Origin: Ophiura sarsii | Taxonomy: Eukaryota; Echinodermata; Ophiuroidea; Amphilepidida; Ophiuridae | NCBI GenBank assembly: GCA_035610835.1 | Contig: CM069456.1 | Location: 32,719,359 to 32,783,358, forward strand | DNA length: 64,000 nt | Reading direction: 5' to 3' | Part shown: positions 21,354 through 33,875 of the stretch, piece by piece | Layout: the number at the start of each line of letters is the position of its first letter | Numbering within the stretch: the stretch's first letter is position 1 | Notes under the pieces: model-generated | The model's input: only the letters and a program-made list of their open reading frames with translations | Databases searched by the model: none | What the model was told of the DNA's origin: nothing | Made by a program: the position numbers and the translations under genes

Positions 21354-21661
21354 GTTTACCTTATGCTGGTTCCCTGCACCCTGGATCCCCTGCCAACTCA
21401 TCCATAGGTGCACCCTGGATCCCCTGGCCAACTCATCCATAGGTGCATGTATAAGCAAATCCATAACTTACGAATTTGTTACCGTTCTAAGCGTGACGCT
21501 GGCATTGAACAAATATATTTATGGATTAATTTTACATCATCTCATGCGTGTGCATGACTCTTAAACCAGCAAATCAATGTGATGACATGATTTGCGCGTA
21601 CCTACATCTATGGATGAGTTGTGGAGCCCATTGATGCAGGGAACCAGCATAAATGTTTACC
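21354..21661. mobile_element. MITE with ATGCTGGTTCCCTGCA termini
   Basis: Inverted ends (GTTTACC-TTATGCTGGTTC... and ...GAACCAGCATAAATGTTTAC) flank about 300 bp. Near the left end a segment CACCCTGGATCCCCTG...CATCCATAGGTG is duplicated in tandem. Confidence 0.65.
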
Positions 21662-22072
21662 CCATTAATGGCAGGAAGAAGCCAATTATAAATTAGGTCT
21701 ATAATAACGCTCCTCTTTAAGGTAGAAGCTTCTAATTATAGTTCAGTCAGTTCCAAAAATTGACAAGAAATATTTGTTTGAAATCTCACATCATGCAAAA
21801 GCATGTACACACACGTTTGTGTGATATGGATGCACATGTTGAGTATGCTATTCGGTATTAATTTGTTGCTGTAAGGAGAATCACCAATTTGAAGCTGATT
21901 GAAATACAGGGTGTCCCACTTATAAAACTCGCCCATTGCTTGTGTGGTGGATTTCGATCACGACAGGAGCATGCGCAGATGCGATTTTTGTGTAAGTGGT
22001 CTGTGATTTTGTCAATATTATATTTTTACTGTGATTTGTTTGTCAATCTGCATTAAATGCAAAAAGTAACAA

Positions 22073-22089
22073 CGCCCCCGGCTGGACTC

Positions 22090-22129
<40 letters not shown>

Positions 22130-22146
22130 AATTGCGCCACGGAGGT
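22073..22146 (-). tRNA. tRNA-Asn (anticodon GTT), possibly a decayed copy
   Basis: A 74-nt cloverleaf reads on the minus strand. The D arm TGGCGCAATTGGTTAGCGCG, the anticodon arm TTCGGCTGTTAACCGAA with GTT, and the T loop GGTTCGAGTCC (B box) match animal tRNA-Asn. A TTTTT terminator follows a few bases after the 3' end. Two departures are visible: the first acceptor pair is A:C and one T-stem pair is mismatched. The gene may therefore be a weak or pseudogenised copy. It stands alone, with no cluster. Confidence 0.8.
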
Positions 22147-22725
22147 GATTAGTTACTAGGCTGTTTTGGTTTGTCATGTTCACCCGTACACTTCCCCGTA
22201 CACTTTCTTGCAAAGTCGGGCATCGTTTTTTCTCAAATGTTGCTTGCATATTGCCGTTGCTGTCGCCTTTAATACATGTGCTGTCAGTTGAACTTGGAAC
22301 CAACGTTTACTTTGAACTGTCTATTTTCAATAAAAAATATTCCAATACGGGAAAAAAATCAGAAAAGCTCACAGACAACAAATAAGAACATCATTTTACT
22401 CGACCTAGAATTTCAATCAACGTATTTCAATCATCGGGAAAACCCGATGATGCGAGTGACGTCATTTAATGAGCTCATTAGCATAATTTATGTCCGTGAA
22501 ATGTACAATAGAGTTTTATTAGTGTGTCCCCGAATGATTTATACTGTGTTTGAAAAAAATTAGAAAATATAAAACAACATTTCAATTCAAATCTAATATG
22601 CGCAACATCATAAGATATCTCTATCCGTTTTGATATGGCAGGACATCATTGAAAATAGATGGAAACCTGTCTTTCACTTGTATTTCAATGAAAAAATTCA
22701 CAACAAACTTCAAAATTGCCACTTA

Positions 22726-23632
22726 GGGAGCGTTCATAAATACTCTGGTAGGGGGGTTGGGCAATTCAGGGGGGGTGGGGATCAAAAAATAATAAGCCTC
22801 AAAAAGGGGGGATCAAACTAAATAAGTTACCGATAAGGGGGGGATCAAACAAATTTCTAATGTAAAAAAGCTGCAAAAAATTTGCACGCTACGCAAAAAC
22901 TGCAATTAGCTTTCGGGAATGAGTTTAAAGCCAAAATGTATCCCAATCATGACAGAATTAGTGTAAAGAAACAATTTTGCACTATTAAATTTATAAAAAT
23001 ATAGTCACATGTAAATTATCAAACATAAAACATGTGCCTTCAAACATTAACTTTAGCTCTATGAAAAAATTAGTATCAAATAGCAAATTTTGCATGGGCC
23101 TCCATACATTTACTTTAGCTTTATAAAGATTTTATGAAGGCAAGCCTCAATCATAGCAAAGTCTAAAAGTAGAATTTTTTTCTTGCGCTGCATGCGTCTG
23201 TTAAGATATCAGGTCAGAAAACCTACAGCTCTAAGGGGTCGCTGCTCCCTTAACCCCGCCGGGCCTTGGCCCCTGGATGCCAACAGGGCCCTTAAGCAGG
23301 CCCCTGGACCATACGCCGATTTGGTCAGTGCCCCCCCCCCCCCCTCCCCCTTCCCCCCGGGCAACAAGCCTTCTGGCTACGCCTATGTTTAAAGGCTGAT
23401 GGAAGTTAAGATATTCAAAACAACTCAGTCATAATCCGTTATTACCCCACCAAAGTGTGGTTTGGCATATGGGTGGTGTGGGGGGGGGGGGGGGGATCAA
23501 AATAAATTTCAGACCATGAAAGGGGGGATCAATAAAAATAAGACTTTCTCGAAGGGGGGATCATTTTTTTTTTTAATGCCCGGGATGCCAATTTGCCCAC
23601 CCACCCCCACCAAAGTATTTATGAACGCTCCC
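22726..23632. mobile_element. 907-bp inverted-repeat element (GGGAGCGTTCATAAATACT ends)
   Basis: The terminal repeats GGGAGCGTTCATAAATACTC and their complement at 23610-23632 are flanked by TTA on both sides (22723-22725, 23633-23635). Subterminal GGGGGGATCAAA motifs are repeated at both ends. No transposase is seen; it is a non-autonomous DNA element. Confidence 0.75.
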
Positions 23633-24029
23633 TTAGGAAATATGGTATAAATCATTCAAGCTGAATAATATCCTCACACCACTCAAATATTGCTTCATAA
23701 AACATCACAAACTGTTGGTATATATTATTTCTATTGTGGAAATTAAGATAGGACGCAGCAAATTTAGTTAAAACTGCTTATTATTGAGCCGAACGGTCAA
23801 CAATTTTATGAGTTTCAAAAGAGTTAATTTTGGTCAAACTGAAAATCTACCATTTTTGCTGGTCGGCGTAGACGAACAGCTACTATTCGCAAATGTCCCT
23901 GGCTCACTGACTGACTCCGTACGTCCGTCACTCACGCGCCACTTGTTCCGTGTTGCCTTTGTGGCTGATATAGCCCAATTAGCCCAATGAGTACTCATAT
24001 AATTCGATTGTCATAGTTTATCAAATAAA

Positions 24030-24232
24030 AGGCTGTTCCATATCAAATAAACTTACTCCCTCTGAAATTAAAAAAGGCTATTCCATCAAATAAACTTACT
24101 CCCTCTGAAAAAAAGGCTATTCCATCAAATAAACTTACTCCCTCTGAAATTAAAAAAAAAGGCTATTTTCTGAAATTTACATGAAGGATAAACCAAATAT
24201 CCTGAAATTTACATGAAGGATAAACCAAATAT
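24030..24232 (+). repeat. Two short tandem repeats side by side
   Basis: The unit AAAGGCTATTCCATCAAATA followed by AACTTACTCCCTCTGAAA is repeated about three times (24030-24150). Then CTGAAATTTACATGAAGGAT followed by AAACCAAATAT is repeated twice (24171-24232). Confidence 0.75.
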
Positions 24233-24628
24233 TCGACCAGCTCTACTAGGCATGCCTAGTCTTGTTATATACAAGAGTCCATAATTTCTGTCAGGAATAT
24301 CCGATTTTTAAAATTCAAAATTCCTATGAAACCTAATAAAAGGATGGAAATGCTAGAATCATAAGCACTTTGACCAATAACAATGGCATTTGTAGCTAAA
24401 TAAATACACCTTTCCTGGTATAAATCATTCTGGGACACCCTGTATAGACATGTTTACTTTTTTAATTGACCAATTGCGTATTTTGATACAGGTGCTATGC
24501 AATATTAACTGTTACTTTAATATTGACTGAGTTTATTCAGTCGCATAATTTAAGATGTATCGTCAAATGTTAGATATCAAGATTTTATGATGTTGGGTGG
24601 GGGGGGAATTAACTCATGTGTGGTACTA

Positions 24629-25067
24629 TATGTGATGCGATCTGAGAAAACCCGTCGGATGTCGCAAAATGTGAACTAGGGATTATGGGTAAAATAGAAA
24701 AGAAGAAGAAAAAAAACTTTTTTCTTTTTTTTAGATTTTTTTAAAGAAAATTAGTTTCCAGTACTTTGTGTCATCATCTTTCATGAAATTTCACCTTGAC
24801 AAACTTACTTAAGTCACTTTTATTATTAACCTTATAATGTTATTATATTGAATTATGTATCTTTTTTGGCCTGTTTTCATGATTTCTTGTTTTGTAGCTT
24901 TTGGTGACATCACAATCATCATTCACTCACAACTTTTTTTGTAGTGATCGTAGAAAAATGATCGAAACAGTTCTGTAATCAGCACAGTTTTAGCTTTCTT
25001 ATGATATAAATATCTCCAATAAGAAAAATGCCACCATGTGGCGGGTTTTCACAGATCGCATCACATA
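24629..25067. mobile_element. MITE, TATGTGATGCGATC family, copy A
   Basis: The ends TATGTGATGCGATCTGAGAA and ...CACAGATCGCATCACATA are inverted. The body is highly similar to 27572-28004. A TA at the boundary suggests mariner-type target use. Confidence 0.75.
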
Positions 25068-25105
25068 TAATAATGGGAACCTTAATGGTTAAAAGTACTG
25101 GTATA

Positions 25106-25352
25106 TTAACACTTTCCACACAGCTATTAGTTTTACCATATACAAAACAGATTTTTCAGAAACCTTTCCCAACTTTCAAGGTCTATCTCAAGGATTACTG
25201 AACCATTACTAGACATGTTTGTACTTGTTTCAATGCATTTCTCATGGTGATTCCAAATATGGTGATGAAATTCAATAATTGTGACATTTTTGAAACATTT
25301 TGTGACATTTTGGAACGTCGTCTGTAGACACCTGCTGCGTGGAAAATGTTAA
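25106..25352. mobile_element. TTAA-flanked MITE (CACTTTCCACGCGG family), copy 1
   Basis: About 247 bp with TTAA at both ends and inverted termini TTAACACTTTCCACAC / GCGTGGAAAATGTTAA. Nine copies or fragments occur in the window. The body contains TTTTTCAGAAACCTTTCCCA and a GTCGTCTG-AGAC segment. Confidence 0.75.
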
Positions 25353-25630
25353 GGATCATTAAAATGCCAATGATTAACTTAACTGTAACTGTAACACCCT
25401 TACACCCTTAGGTCCACTCTTATTAGCCTGATCCTTTGGAAATATCTCAAGGTTGAGATTACTCCATCTTAACTCTTATTTCATTTGTCACCAAATGAAC
25501 GGTTGTATAAGCTAGTTCACTGGGTGAACTAGTCAAAGTGGACCTAGGCCTTTAAGAACACATGTAGGTTATTTTGTTTTGTGTTAACATGTAGTATTTT
25601 ACCCTGTATAATTTGGTCCCAATAAAGTAT

Positions 25631-25940
25631 TAGGCCAAAAAAAAAAGAAGGTTTGTCTCAGATGACATGAGAGACTGAAAATCTAATGCGGTCTGCGGAT
25701 TTTTTTTTGATTTTTTTTCTTCAATTTAGACCTGATCGTCATTTGTTTGGTCAAAAAGTTGGATTTTGCAAGATTTTTTTGAGAAAATTGAAAAATTAAA
25801 AAAAATAGGAAAAAAAATTGGAAAAAAAATAAATAAATTGAAAAAAATTTTTAAAAAAATAGAAAAAAAAGCTTACGCGGGCGGTTTCGGGAATGCGCGC
25901 GGGTCATCTGAGACAAACCTCTTTTTTTTTTTTGGCCTTA
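25631..25940. mobile_element. MITE with TAGGCC ends and GTTTGTCTCAGATGAC arms
   Basis: The arms AAGGTTTGTCTCAGATGAC and GTCATCTGAGACAAACCT are inverted within about 310 bp. The outer ends are TAGGCCAAAA and TTTTGGCCTTA. The interior is A/T homopolymer-rich. Confidence 0.7.
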
Positions 25941-27131
25941 GCTTATCTAAATGTACTATGTATTTATGCAGCTACGAAGAAACAGTAAGTAAAAAGTACA
26001 AGACAGCTTGCACTTTATGATCTTGTTTATCATTCAAATAGTGCTATTTTTATTCCAAATGAGAAATTCAATCAACTGCAGACGTTGTCATAATGCTTTT
26101 CCGGTGGTGAGTGCATTTTATGTGTCTGTTGCATGCAGGCGCTCTGCCCACCCACGACGGAAGGAAGTATGGGACACTTTCATCAAAATAAACTTTTTAG
26201 TTTGTCTAGCTTCAGAAGATATATATACATTCAAGTTTAAATCATAGTTGAACCTGAAACACCACCAAAAGTATGAAATTCATGTAGAGAGAGAGGACTA
26301 GTGCGTGACAGTTGTGTCCAGGTGCGATGTGGTTGAAAGGCGCAACTGTTTCATTACCATTCGATTTGCAAGATCACACATAGGCCATCGGCAAAGCATT
26401 TATTCACCATCTGTTTGAAGGCATTTCCTGTGAGGTGCATGCTGGCTATCATAGCACAGTTCTTGTATCATATCATGAAACAACAACACTCTGTATAAAC
26501 ACCGCAAAAAAAGAAAGAAAAGTGCACACTCTGCAAGAGGGATCATTTCATATATTCTTAACCATCCTTATGATGCTGTTATTTTCATAGGTCGTTAGGA
26601 AATATTGTTAGCTACATCATGATACCCAATGCCAATATCAACAACTGTGAGGCCGCGTTAGAGATTTGCTACATTTTAGGAGAAATCATGCAGTTTCAAT
26701 TGTGACATTTTTAGAGATGAGTTAGTAGCTTGTCATCAGGCCTGGAAATAGCACCCGCCCGCCTGCCCATAGCGGGTAACTTTTCGGAGGGGGGCGGGTG
26801 AAAACTGGCGGATAAAAAAATCTGAAAGTTCCAGCCCTGCTTGTTATTACCGAACACACATTGATACCAATACAGGCATGTCCAGATTGTCCACATTTCA
26901 TTTTGAATAGCCCACACGCTTCAACGCACACAGGCATTGTGTGATCGCCTGTGTAATCTTATAAACATGTCACATTTGAAGTGGCAAGTTTTCTCGTCAA
27001 ATGCGGCAGATCTCTAATGTTATACATGGTAACAAATAGGTTGTAATGTAGCAAACAAAACATCACATGATGGTTAGAATAACAGTTATGATCCCTCTTT
27101 TGAGTGTGGACTTTGTGGTTTTTTGCGGTGT

Positions 27132-27369
27132 TTAACATTTTCCACATGGCTATTGGTTTTAGCGTATGCAAAACAGATTTTTCAGAAACCGGTCAAGGTC
27201 TATCTCAATGATTACTGAACCAATACTAGGCATGTTTGTACTTATTCCAATGCATTTCTCATGGTGATTCTAAATATGGTAATGAAATTCAATAATGTTG
27301 ACATTTTTTAAACATTTTGTGAAATGTTGGAATGTCGTCTGCAGATGCCTGTCGTGTGGAAAGTATTAA
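27132..27369. mobile_element. TTAA-flanked MITE, copy 2
   Basis: Same family as 25106-25352, same orientation, with TTAA at 27132-27135 and 27366-27369. Confidence 0.7.
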
Positions 27370-27571
27370 TTGTGGTGTTATGGTTGAGTTGTTGCAGAAT
27401 GAATCATTAAAGCATTACCTGTAATATAGTATTGTATCCATCGCAGTGTTGTGTAAAACAATTGTAATCTGCAATTACATATTGACATTCCAATGTATGG
27501 ATCGCCTTTTTATTATGTTTATATACTTTTCAGAAAGTTGGATGGATAAAGTGTACTTATGGTTCCAACAA

Positions 27572-28004
27572 TATGTGATGCGATCTGTGAAAACCCGTTG
27601 GATGTTGCAAAATGTGAACTAGGGATTATGGGTAAAATTTAAAAAATAAAATTTAAAAAGAGATTTTTTAAAGATTTTTTTAGAGAATTAATCTCCAATA
27701 CTTTGTGTCATCATCTTTAATGGAATTTCACCTTCAAAAACTTACTTAGGTCACTTTTCTTTTTAACCTTATAATGTTATTCTATTGAAATATGTATCTG
27801 TTTTGGCCTGTTTTCATGATTTCTTGTTTTGTAGCTTTTGATGACATCGCAATCATCATTCACTCATAACTGTTTTTGTAGTGATCGTAGAAAAATGATC
27901 GAAACAGTTCTGTAATTAGCAGAGTTTCAGCTTTCTTGGGATATAAATATCTCCAATATGAAAATTCCCACCATGTGGCGGGTTTTCACAGATCGCATCA
28001 CATA
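27572..28004. mobile_element. MITE, TATGTGATGCGATC family, copy B
   Basis: The inverted ends are identical to 24629-25067 and the interior is very similar (AACTAGGGATTATGGGTAAA, AGTGATCGTAGAAAAATGAT). It is flanked on both sides by a direct duplication of about 290 bp. Confidence 0.75.
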
Positions 28005-28005
28005 T

Positions 28006-28097
28006 GATAATGAAATTCAATAATATTGACATTTTTGAAACATTTTGTGAAATGTTGGAATGTCGTCTGCAGACGTCTGCCACGTGGAAAGTATTAA
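28006..28097. mobile_element. TTAA-flanked MITE, copy 3, right half only
   Basis: It begins abruptly at AATGAAATTCAATAATATTG and ends with GTGGAAAGTATTAA. It is a duplicate of the right half of copy 2 together with about 200 bp of its flank. Confidence 0.65.
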
Positions 28098-28385
28098 TTG
28101 TGGTGTTATGGTTGAGTTGTTGCAGAATGAATCATTGATTTAAAGCATTACCTGTAATATAGTTTTGTATCCATCGCAGTGTTGTGTAAAACAATTGTAA
28201 TCTGCAATTACATATTGACATTCCAATGTATGGATCGCCTTTTTATTATGTTTATATACTTTTCAGAAAGTTGGATGGATAAAGTGTACTTATCATTCCA
28301 ACAATATATCAAATACATTTTAGAGTAAAGTGTGTCATTATCACATTTATTTGGTGCACTGTATTCTGCCAAAGAAAGAATTACA

Positions 28386-28691
28386 TAAGGCAACAAAAAA
28401 AATTGACTTGCCGTTTCAGGGTCGGACGGTCGGGGTTTTTTGGGGGTTTTTTTGGTTTTTTGTGTGAAAATGTTTGAAAATTTACTGCACAAAAACACGT
28501 TTTAAAGAATTTTTTTTGATTTTTTGTTGTTGATTTTTTTGATTTTTCTCAAAACCACGTTTTCATCTCTCTTTATTGTTATGTGCTTCTTTCAATTTAT
28601 TTTGAATTATTTTTTAAATAGCGACCCTAGATTTCTGAAAATGTGGGTCGGTCGGAAAGGGCAAGTCAACTCTTTTTTATTTTTGGCCTAA
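28386..28691. mobile_element. MITE with TAAGGC ends and TTGACTTGCC arms
   Basis: TAAGGCAACAAAAAAAATTG-ACTTGCC and GGCAAGTCAACTC...TTTTTGGCCTA are inverted. GGTCGGACGGTCGG and GGGTCGGTCGG are also near-inverted. Related ends appear at 58980-59060 and from about 63850 to the right edge. Confidence 0.6.
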
Positions 28692-30897
28692 GGCTGTGAC
28701 TACTGACTTTGGAACACACTATTTCTGAAAGGTGTTTTTTGTTTTATTTTAAATCAGAGTGTTTCATCCAGCTCTTTATGAACAAAATGTCAGGGAAACA
28801 TAAAATTTCAGGATTTTGTTCACATGTTTCTGAAAATGTGACATTTGCTGATTGTTATGTTGTAAGTGCAATAATAGATAGAGGGGGCGTCAGAAAGAAC
28901 AAGTACTTTTTTGGCAAACGCATCACAAAAATGTCAGCCGTATATTGAAAGTCACGAAAAGTGCTTGAAGGACAATTTATTTAGCTTTACATCTTTAAAA
29001 AAATATTGAAATTGATTAAAACATTAAGATATTACATTGGTAAATCACCCTGTTAAAAGCCTAGTCAACAAAATCAAAAATAGCCACACTGTTTTATATT
29101 GTTTGATTCACATTTTATATTTTCAGTGCACGCTTTCAGAAATCAGCCAGCTTTGTTAATCAACTCTAATAAAAGCTTGTACTTCAATTCATGTAACATT
29201 ATAAAAGCAGTGATCCTTGTTTCACTGAAGCTAAATTAATGGTATTTCCTGATCTTTCTGAGTCACCCTGTAGTTAATTTAATTATGACAGAATTGTGTG
29301 GTTTTGTAATTGAAGGGCTTATTTTCAAACCATGTTAAGTCCAAGACCCCATGTTACTTATTTACTTAATTGAATCATTGAGTGACCAGCCAATAATTGC
29401 ATCAGATTTGAAAGTTGTTTCTTCATCCAATCCTGGAGTTTATTCTATCGTGACTGTATTCCTAAATAAAATGAAGAAACACACGGAATTTGTAGAAATG
29501 ATTGACTCTTTCAAAATTAAGCAAGAAAGCAAAGGAATAAAATTGGGTCGTAGACTTAACACGATTTGGAAATTATTGTAAAAGTGGTAATTTTCGCGTG
29601 ATTTCATTTTTTACGCGTTGCCAACTTTCAGCCATTTCGCTTGTTTTTAAATTCGTGATTTGAAAGTTCATTACATAGACTTATACACTAATAAATATGT
29701 TTGTGTGTTTTTATTTTTGCGGTAGCTGCTTGGAGCACGAAAAGTGAAAATTAATATAGCACAAAAATTTCCACATTTATAGTAGTCACTTTGTACCCTG
29801 ATTCACTTCCCTACCGCTCTATCGAACAGCAGCCTCTGATGGCTCACTTTAGCTCCCTTTGCCATGCAAAAAACTGTCCCATTCGAGAACTGCCCCAAAA
29901 CATGGTCTACTCACGAGGGACGGATTGGGCATCTTGTTCGGTACGCCCTTATTTGACACTTTTGTACTCAGCAAGTAATTTACCAAATTAACTATCGATT
30001 GTGAGGCCCTACGCAATCGCTTAAACATGCATTTCCTTTGTATACAATAGGAAATCGATACTACTTGAGACACGAAAATCAACTACTGTGTGACTGTATA
30101 TAGGCCGTGCACAGCAGTATGACGCACTAAATACGGGTTTAAATAACTTCACCTTATAATATTTCGGTAAACTATCATGATAAATTGTTATAATTTCAAT
30201 AAATTTCTGAAAGAAAACAACATTTAAATATTGAAACACAAATCGGAATGTTAGTGATTTGAGATTGAATTCAATCTTCAACATACAAAGCCTATGCAAG
30301 TCTGTCAAATTTGAAGGGCTAAATTGTGAAATCGTGTGTTCGAGTGACATGAAAGTGTCATCAAATCTCACTTCTTTCCCCGTCGATGCCCCATATAGCG
30401 TTTCTATATTTTGAAAGCGTGATATCTAAACTTGCGTTTCCATCAAAAATATTTTTGGGAGAACAATGGGTACATCATGATTTTGAGCTCGAAATATGAA
30501 CCAAAGTTCTGGCTTTATTCAATAAAAACAGTGTTATTTTAAAATGTTATATCTCGCTCAAATTCTGTCTGATTTTGTTACTTTTTTCAACATTTAATGT
30601 AAAAACTTTTCATTAAATTACTTCAACAAAAAACACTGAAAACAACCTCGTCTCCAGGGGGTAAAATGCATTTATCTGGGAATACAGCCAGCGTGATGAC
30701 GTCAAAAGGGACGCGATATTTTAGAAATAAATAATGCCCTCATACGGGAATAATAGGATTTGGCGATCGTCCCTCGTGTACTATCTTTAAGTCGACCACA
30801 GAACTGTGCTCTAAGCATAGGATAGGGATGATGCTTTTGATACATAATTCACAAATTACCCTCCAGGAAGTAACATCATAACACGCTAATATTGGAT
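28692..30897. other. No gene recognised
   Basis: This AT-rich stretch holds only short unsupported ORFs. The longest plus-strand one (29351-29581) has no ATG context, no splice signals and no similarity I recognise. Confidence 0.45.
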
Positions 30898-31329
30898 TAA
30901 TTGATGCACATGCTGAAACATGTGGAAGCACAAGTGGAAACGTGTGGATGCACATGTTGAAACATGTGGATGCACATGTTGAAACGTGGGGGTGCACATG
31001 TTAAAACATGTGGATGCACATGTTGAAACGTGGGGGTACACATGTTAAAACATGTGGATGCACATGTTGAAACATGTGGATGCACATGTTGAAACGTGGG
31101 GGTGCACATGTTAAAACATGTGGATGCACATGTTGAAACATGTGGATGCACATGTTGAAACGTGGGGGTGCACATGTTGAAACATGTGGATGCACATGTT
31201 GAAACATGTGGATGCACATGTTGAAACGTGGGGGTGCACATGTTGAAACATGTGGATGCACATGTTGAAACATGTGGATGCACATGTTGAAATGTGTGGA
31301 TGCACATGTTGAAACATGTGGATGCACAT
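30898..31329. repeat. 22-bp minisatellite with 66-bp higher-order pattern
   Basis: About 19-20 units of 22 bp. Two variants, ATGTGGATGCACATGTTGAA and CGTGGGGGTGCACATGTTGA, alternate as A-A-B, giving a 66-bp super-repeat over the middle of the array (about 31040-31250). Each unit contains CACATG/CATGTG E-box-like palindromes. All three minus frames are open because 22 is not a multiple of 3 and the unit lacks stops; these frames are not genes. Confidence 0.9.
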
Positions 31330-31578
31330 CGAGGGTTGAGCGCCAGAGGGCCGTAACTCAACTTTTGGGCAAAATAAGATTTTGGCCCCAAAATAATCCA
31401 TATAACCTAGATTTTCAGAACCATAAAGAGATAACTCATAAACACTCTTAATTTGACTAAAACTAGAGTTATAAGTTGGGTGCTGCAGTGTATTTTATTA
31501 CTGAGTCCTGAATATTTGAATTGATATTATCTCAGAATAGCATTTTTTTAGTTACGGCCTTCTGGCGCTCAACCCTCG
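31330..31578. mobile_element. 249-bp MITE inserted at the end of the minisatellite
   Basis: The inverted ends CGAGGGTTGAGCGCCAGAGG and CTGGCGCTCAACCCTCG are flanked by ACAT on both sides (31326-31329, 31579-31582). The minisatellite sequence resumes briefly after it (ACATGTGGAAACATT), so the element landed in the array. Confidence 0.8.
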
Positions 31579-31582
31579 ACAT

Positions 31583-33357
31583 GTGGAAACATTATGCTTT
31601 GTAGAAGCTGTGTAATACTAATAGTTAATAAAAATATGATCAAATTATCTGTCCATTTTGAGACAAATGCAATCTTGAAAGATAGTAAATACAGAAATTA
31701 GGAAATATTTTGGTGAGGACCATGATACATGTATGTCAAGGCAAAATGTTAGTCTGAATATCGGCTATCCAGTGCAAGAAAATCACCAATTTGAATGACC
31801 TCAAGTATCGAGGAAGAAGGTATATAAATATTCATATACTTCATATTTTTTCATTTCTACCATTGGTCCATTTTGATTCACCGCAAAACCCCACACGAAG
31901 AATTTGCTCAATACGGCATTCATCTCGTGTAGCAGTATACGGAGGTCAGACGGTCAAATCCAAAGCAAGTAGACCCTTTTCAGAGAAATATCAAATAGAT
32001 GGGAGCCGTAATAACAAGTGAACCCTTAGCTCTATCAGCCAGCCAGCCAGCCAGAGATTGTTGTTCATAGAGTGACAAGGAAAAGGGACCACAAAGTTGA
32101 CTATTTGGAAATAATCTCATACATCGTCAAATTTCATTGAGAAATAAATTCATAACTTGATATTTCAAAATATCTGTAGAGTTGTCATAATGTGTTAGTA
32201 GTGTACTACCTGATAAGCAACCTACCAACAAGAAACCATGTTCTATGAGGCTTTATGTTTCTTTATTGGTGTTTTTTAACTGATATTTGTTGAATATTTC
32301 AAACTGTTGACATTTCACAGAGATTTGGGGGGAACAAAAAACGCCCAACATGAAAGGTCCATTTGCCCGTAGAACAGTGGGGTTTTTTTCTCTTCACCTT
32401 AGTTCTATTGCAATTGCTTGTGTTGATTATAAATATGTTTAATGTGCTCACAATTCTGGTTATGCTGTATAATATTGTATAATTTAATATGTAACATAAT
32501 ATATACATACTGTAAATTGTACATTGATGAAAATCCTTGATTTGTATAAGTGATGACAAATTCACAAAGAATAAAGAAAAATGAAAAGATGTCAATTTTA
32601 ATTTAGTCATGTGTTTAGTTAATTTATAAAGCCTTTACCCCATAAGACTCTTTGGTTGTTCATTTTCAGATAATGTTATTTTCTCATAATAAAAGTCTTT
32701 GAGAATAAAGACGATAGCTTTGACCCTGACCTTTTTGGCAAGATTCTCGATAACTCAAAATATTTATCCCAATAAAATTGAAAATATTGTTTAATAGTAG
32801 TTTCACAACTGGGTTTGTTCATCAGCTTTTCATTAATATGAAACACAATATGAATATATCACAAAATATTCCAAAAACATTTTTGAGCAATTTATAACAA
32901 AGAATATTTCTTTATATGTCATTATTTTACAGATTTTCAAACCCTCTGGTAGTTTTTTTGTTGTTGCCCAAAATGACAATATCATCAGCTCAATCAAATA
33001 ATTGCCTAAGTCATTTTTACTACTTTTGAAATAAATAAAATTAAAAAAATCTTACTTTGTTACTTTATTAACCATTTAAAGCATAATAACATGTTGATAC
33101 AAGACAAAAATTATGGCTATGTTGTCATGTATTACGTAACCTATTAAAATGACTTTAGATATACCAGTGTGACTTAGGCAGATTGTTTATTTTACTTGAC
33201 ACTTAAAAAAAAAAACTGACTTAGGCAATTTGACTATGCTCATTCTAAAATTATAAAAGTTCTTAGAAATTCACTATATATAGTACTCTACCTTTTATAC
33301 ATCCAGACTCTGGCACTACAATCACCTTTCTAAACACTTTCGCTGTCTAAATAGTCA
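31583..33357. other. No gene recognised
   Basis: The sequence is AT-rich. Decayed TTGCCTAAGTCA / TGACTTAGGCAA inverted motifs lie at about 32998-33228, and a short CCAG run at 32039-32052. No coding exon is supported. Confidence 0.45.
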
Positions 33358-33361
33358 CTAA

Positions 33362-33875
33362 GGGACCACGTCAAAACTCGATTGCCCGGCAACCGCCGGT
33401 TACGGCCGGTTCCGCCCGGTTCTCACAAAACGTGTCGTCTGTTATAATATACACACATAATGAGGTCAAATAGTTACACTCTGGTGAACACGACCGGTTG
33501 ATAGTGCCTCGTCACACGCGTGAGCAATAAAATCTTGAGGCAATGGGCTCTCTGACAACCAGTACAATACAGCTATTGATTTTCGCTGGGGTTGGCTTTT
33601 TCAATCTGTTTATAGCTCAATTAACTTTTTAAAATCAATACCGAAAGTCTATGAATGGTTGTTTTTTTATAGAACGATTATAGAGAGAGTTATTATGACC
33701 GCAAAGTAACAGATTGATAGTGTAAATTGGTCCGGTTACAGCATTAAATCAACCGGCGGTTGTTCAGTGTTGCATGCGCGAATATTCATATACCAGTAAA
33801 ACATTTGACCTGAAAGAACCGGGCGGAACCGCCCGTAACCGGCGGTCAACGGGCGGTCGAGTTTTGACGTCTCCC
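33362..33875. mobile_element. 514-bp MITE with GC-rich inverted ends, CTAA target site
   Basis: Terminal repeats of about 65-70 bp (GGGACCACGTCAAAACTCGA at the left, TCGAGTTTTGACGTCTCCC at the right) continue into GCCCGG-AACCGCCGGTTACGG-type sequence. CTAA is duplicated at 33358-33361 and 33876-33879. The ends are much richer in G+C than the host. Confidence 0.8.

Larger units (their letters stand above)
19800..24620. other. Gene-poor region downstream of ACBD5
   Basis: Apart from the tRNA-like gene and the inverted-repeat elements listed, no coding exon was recognised. Long poly-C/poly-G tracts occur near 19618-19633, 19842, 23330 and 23480. Confidence 0.55.

Noticed and set aside
29351..29581. 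76-codon ORF with a protein-like composition
   Set aside because: No recognised family, no splice sites, no neighbours; kept only as an unsupported ORF.
30740..31401. Several long overlapping minus-strand ORFs with repeated Cys/His peptides (HVSTCAST-type)
   Set aside because: They are open because the 22-bp minisatellite has no stops in any minus frame; three frames are open at once and the peptide changes with the frame.
32380..32610. Minus-strand ORF of about 100 codons
   Set aside because: AT-driven hydrophobic composition with no recognisable domain.
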